A stretch of 64,000 bases of DNA from Candidatus Obscuribacter phosphatis (GTDB taxonomy: Bacteria; Cyanobacteriota; Vampirovibrionia; Obscuribacterales; Obscuribacteraceae): NCBI GenBank assembly GCA_001899315.1, contig MOYA01000003.1, positions 148,369 through 212,368 of the forward strand. Direction: 5' to 3'. The notes beneath the pieces are model-generated. The model did no database searches, was not told where the DNA came from, and saw nothing but the letters and a program-made list of their open reading frames with translations. The first letter of the stretch is position 1. Every line of letters starts with the position of its first letter. Both the position numbers and the translations under genes were made by a program. Positions 62,609-64,000 of this stretch are shown here, piece after piece.

Positions 62609-64000
62609 GTGACTCATAAAGGTATATCATTAGAGCAGGAGCCGCCCGGGGGCGCCGGAATGACCGAGATGGTAAAGGAGCAAGGGGAACAGGTGGAACG
62701 GCAGCCAGAGGCTAAGCCGTCAGCCTCGCCCGACGCCCAGGCTATAGCTTCACCGACTGCCCGGGAAAAACAATCAGCCGAAGCTGACAGGACAAACCAG
62801 AGCAGCGGGTCAATTGCGGAACTGGCCCTAAAGAGCCGAGGAATGAGTCGGGAGCAAGTGACCAAGCTACTAAAGGAGCAAGGCGACAGCGTAAGCATCG
62901 ATTACGGCAAAGGGCTTGAGGCTTCTAGAAAGACCGGGCTTACAGCCAAAGACATTGAGTTAAAATCGCAGGAGCCGCAAGAAGACTTGAGGCCCATAAC
63001 CCCTAAGCAAGTCGAAGTCGGTCCGCAAGTGATCCGGGCAGGATTAGATTACAACGTAGATAATCAGCCGTTAAGCCAGAAATTAGCCAAGTTCGCCGAA
63101 TCGGCACAAGCGCGACTTATGGACCCGGCCGGGCGACAAGCTTACTTTCAGGGGCTAATAGATAAGACTTTAGGAATAGGCGAAGGGCTGAATGAAGCGA
63201 AAGAAGAGATAAAGTCCGGGCTTAGCGGCGCGGCGCAGAAAGCCTGGACCGGGATAAAGGATGGAAGCGTGGCCCGATTCTTGGCGCAGCCAAATGCTAT
63301 CAACGAGCCCTTATTCAAGACTATTGGCACCTGTTTTGATGCCATGAGAAAAGACCCGAACGCAGTCAATAACGTGCTAACGATAATGGGGCGAGAACTT
63401 CTAGAGGCAAACGACAAATACAGCCAGATGCCCCCCAGAGAGCGCGGCATACAAGACGGTAAAGCAATGTTTTATTTCATCAATCCATCGGGCAGCATTG
63501 AAGCAGCCGACATGGCGATTATGGCGGGAGAGAGAGTGTTAGAGCCGGTGGATAAGGTGCTGGTGGAAGTTGTAAGAAAGTCGATGGAGACAGCTGGAGA
63601 GTTAGCGAAGACATCAGTGGAAGCGGCAAAAGAGACAAAGCAAATGCTCTTCGATTGGCTCAAGGTCAAGGGCTTTAAGCCAAAAGACATGCAACTGGTG
63701 GGTGTACCGGAGGGATACTTTGATGGTATTCAGCCAACAGAGACCTTAAAGCCGGCTGATACTTTTAACGCCATGTCGAAAGCTGACGACATAGGCAGCA
63801 GTGGCAAGCCTGGTGATATACAATCAGGCAAACCGTCGGAGATAGGTAATGAAGCATTGGACAACCCAGAAGGGTTAGCAGAGTTAGCAAAGAAATTCGG
63901 CATATCGATGCCGCCAAGAGACACGTATGTCTTTGTCGGGGAAAAAGATGCTGTATCGGCGGAAGCAGCAGCAAAGCGCCTTGGGCTGACAAAAGAGCAA
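62609..64000 (+). CDS. 5' part of a large polymorphic-toxin-like protein, runs off the window
   Basis: One frame is open from 62609 to the window's end (464 codons) with gene-like composition. A GTG at 62609 or ATG at 62660/62669 could start it; none has a good ribosome-binding site. The first 100 residues are Gln/Glu/Pro/Ala-rich and have no signal peptide. Then come helical segments such as GLNEAKEEIKSGLSGAAQKA and FLAQPNAINEPLFKTIGTCF, and a KAMFYFINPSGSIEAADMAI motif. The make-up, disordered start, helical middle and unknown end, suits a long secreted or phage-associated effector, but I cannot name the family. Confidence 0.6.
   Translation, partial: MTHKGISLEQEPPGGAGMTEMVKEQGEQVERQPEAKPSASPDAQAIASPTAREKQSAEADRTNQSSGSIAELALKSRGMSREQVTKLLKEQGDSVSIDYGKGLEASRKTGLTAKDIELKSQEPQEDLRPITPKQVEVGPQVIRAGLDYNVDNQPLSQKLAKFAESAQARLMDPAGRQAYFQGLIDKTLGIGEGLNEAKEEIKSGLSGAAQKAWTGIKDGSVARFLAQPNAINEPLFKTIGTCFDAMRKDPNAVNNVLTIMGRELLEANDKYSQMPPRERGIQDGKAMFYFINPSGSIEAADMAIMAGERVLEPVDKVLVEVVRKSMETAGELAKTSVEAAKETKQMLFDWLKVKGFKPKDMQLVGVPEGYFDGIQPTETLKPADTFNAMSKADDIGSSGKPGDIQSGKPSEIGNEALDNPEGLAELAKKFGISMPPRDTYVFVGEKDAVSAEAAAKRLGLTKEQ

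Overview
The window looks like a chromosomal stretch of a diderm bacterium on the cyanobacterial side of the tree. A non-photosynthetic Melainabacteria/Obscuribacterales-type organism is my best guess. This is inference: two short single-RRM RNA-binding proteins of the cyanobacterial type, lipoproteins, Tad-type pseudopilins, PsbP-like folds, many TPR proteins, and no photosynthesis gene. Base composition looks roughly even in GC. I recognise no rRNA, tRNA or CRISPR array.

Layout. 1-3000: two RRM proteins, two hypotheticals and hairpin-rich non-coding DNA. 3-10 kb: a 1,999-residue alpha-2-macroglobulin-like protein that lacks the thioester cysteine, then a small membrane protein and a peroxiredoxin. 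10-15 kb: an orphan MNIO (DUF692) enzyme beside homoserine kinase, an SDR epimerase and a Ser/Thr kinase. 15-20 kb: an envelope operon (DUF2314 lipoprotein, an S-4TM domain joined to a long beta-rich protein, a tandem PsbP-like protein). 20-31 kb: Tad-type pseudopilin genes including a VWA protein, divergent from a TPR/HTTM group across an intergenic region with three pairs of TTCAC repeats. 31-37 kb: a tightly coupled operon (UPF0104 membrane protein, GMC oxidoreductase, 3-beta-HSD-like SDR, GT-C glycosyltransferase) that reads like an undescribed lipid-modification pathway. 37-50 kb: an HD-like protein, a PAS protein with a degenerate kinase core, a TauE/SafE permease, transketolase, M1 aminopeptidase, an Ada-type methyltransferase, a thioesterase and a methyltransferase. 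50-57 kb: clpS-clpA-mscS, a DMT transporter behind a possible regulated leader, and a TPR protein.

57.4-64 kb is an accessory region. It holds a RelA/SpoT-like toxin tip with a small immunity-like partner, an Xre-RES toxin-antitoxin pair, two orphan genes, a frame-shifted remnant, IS21-like terminal repeats, two copies of a 65-bp repeat about 2.8 kb apart, and the 5' part of a large protein running off the window.

A theme crosses the whole window: many genes begin or end in short tandem repeats (6-17 bp units). Several arrays start exactly at a stop codon or sit in phase just after a start codon, as if repeat expansion keeps remodelling gene ends in this lineage.
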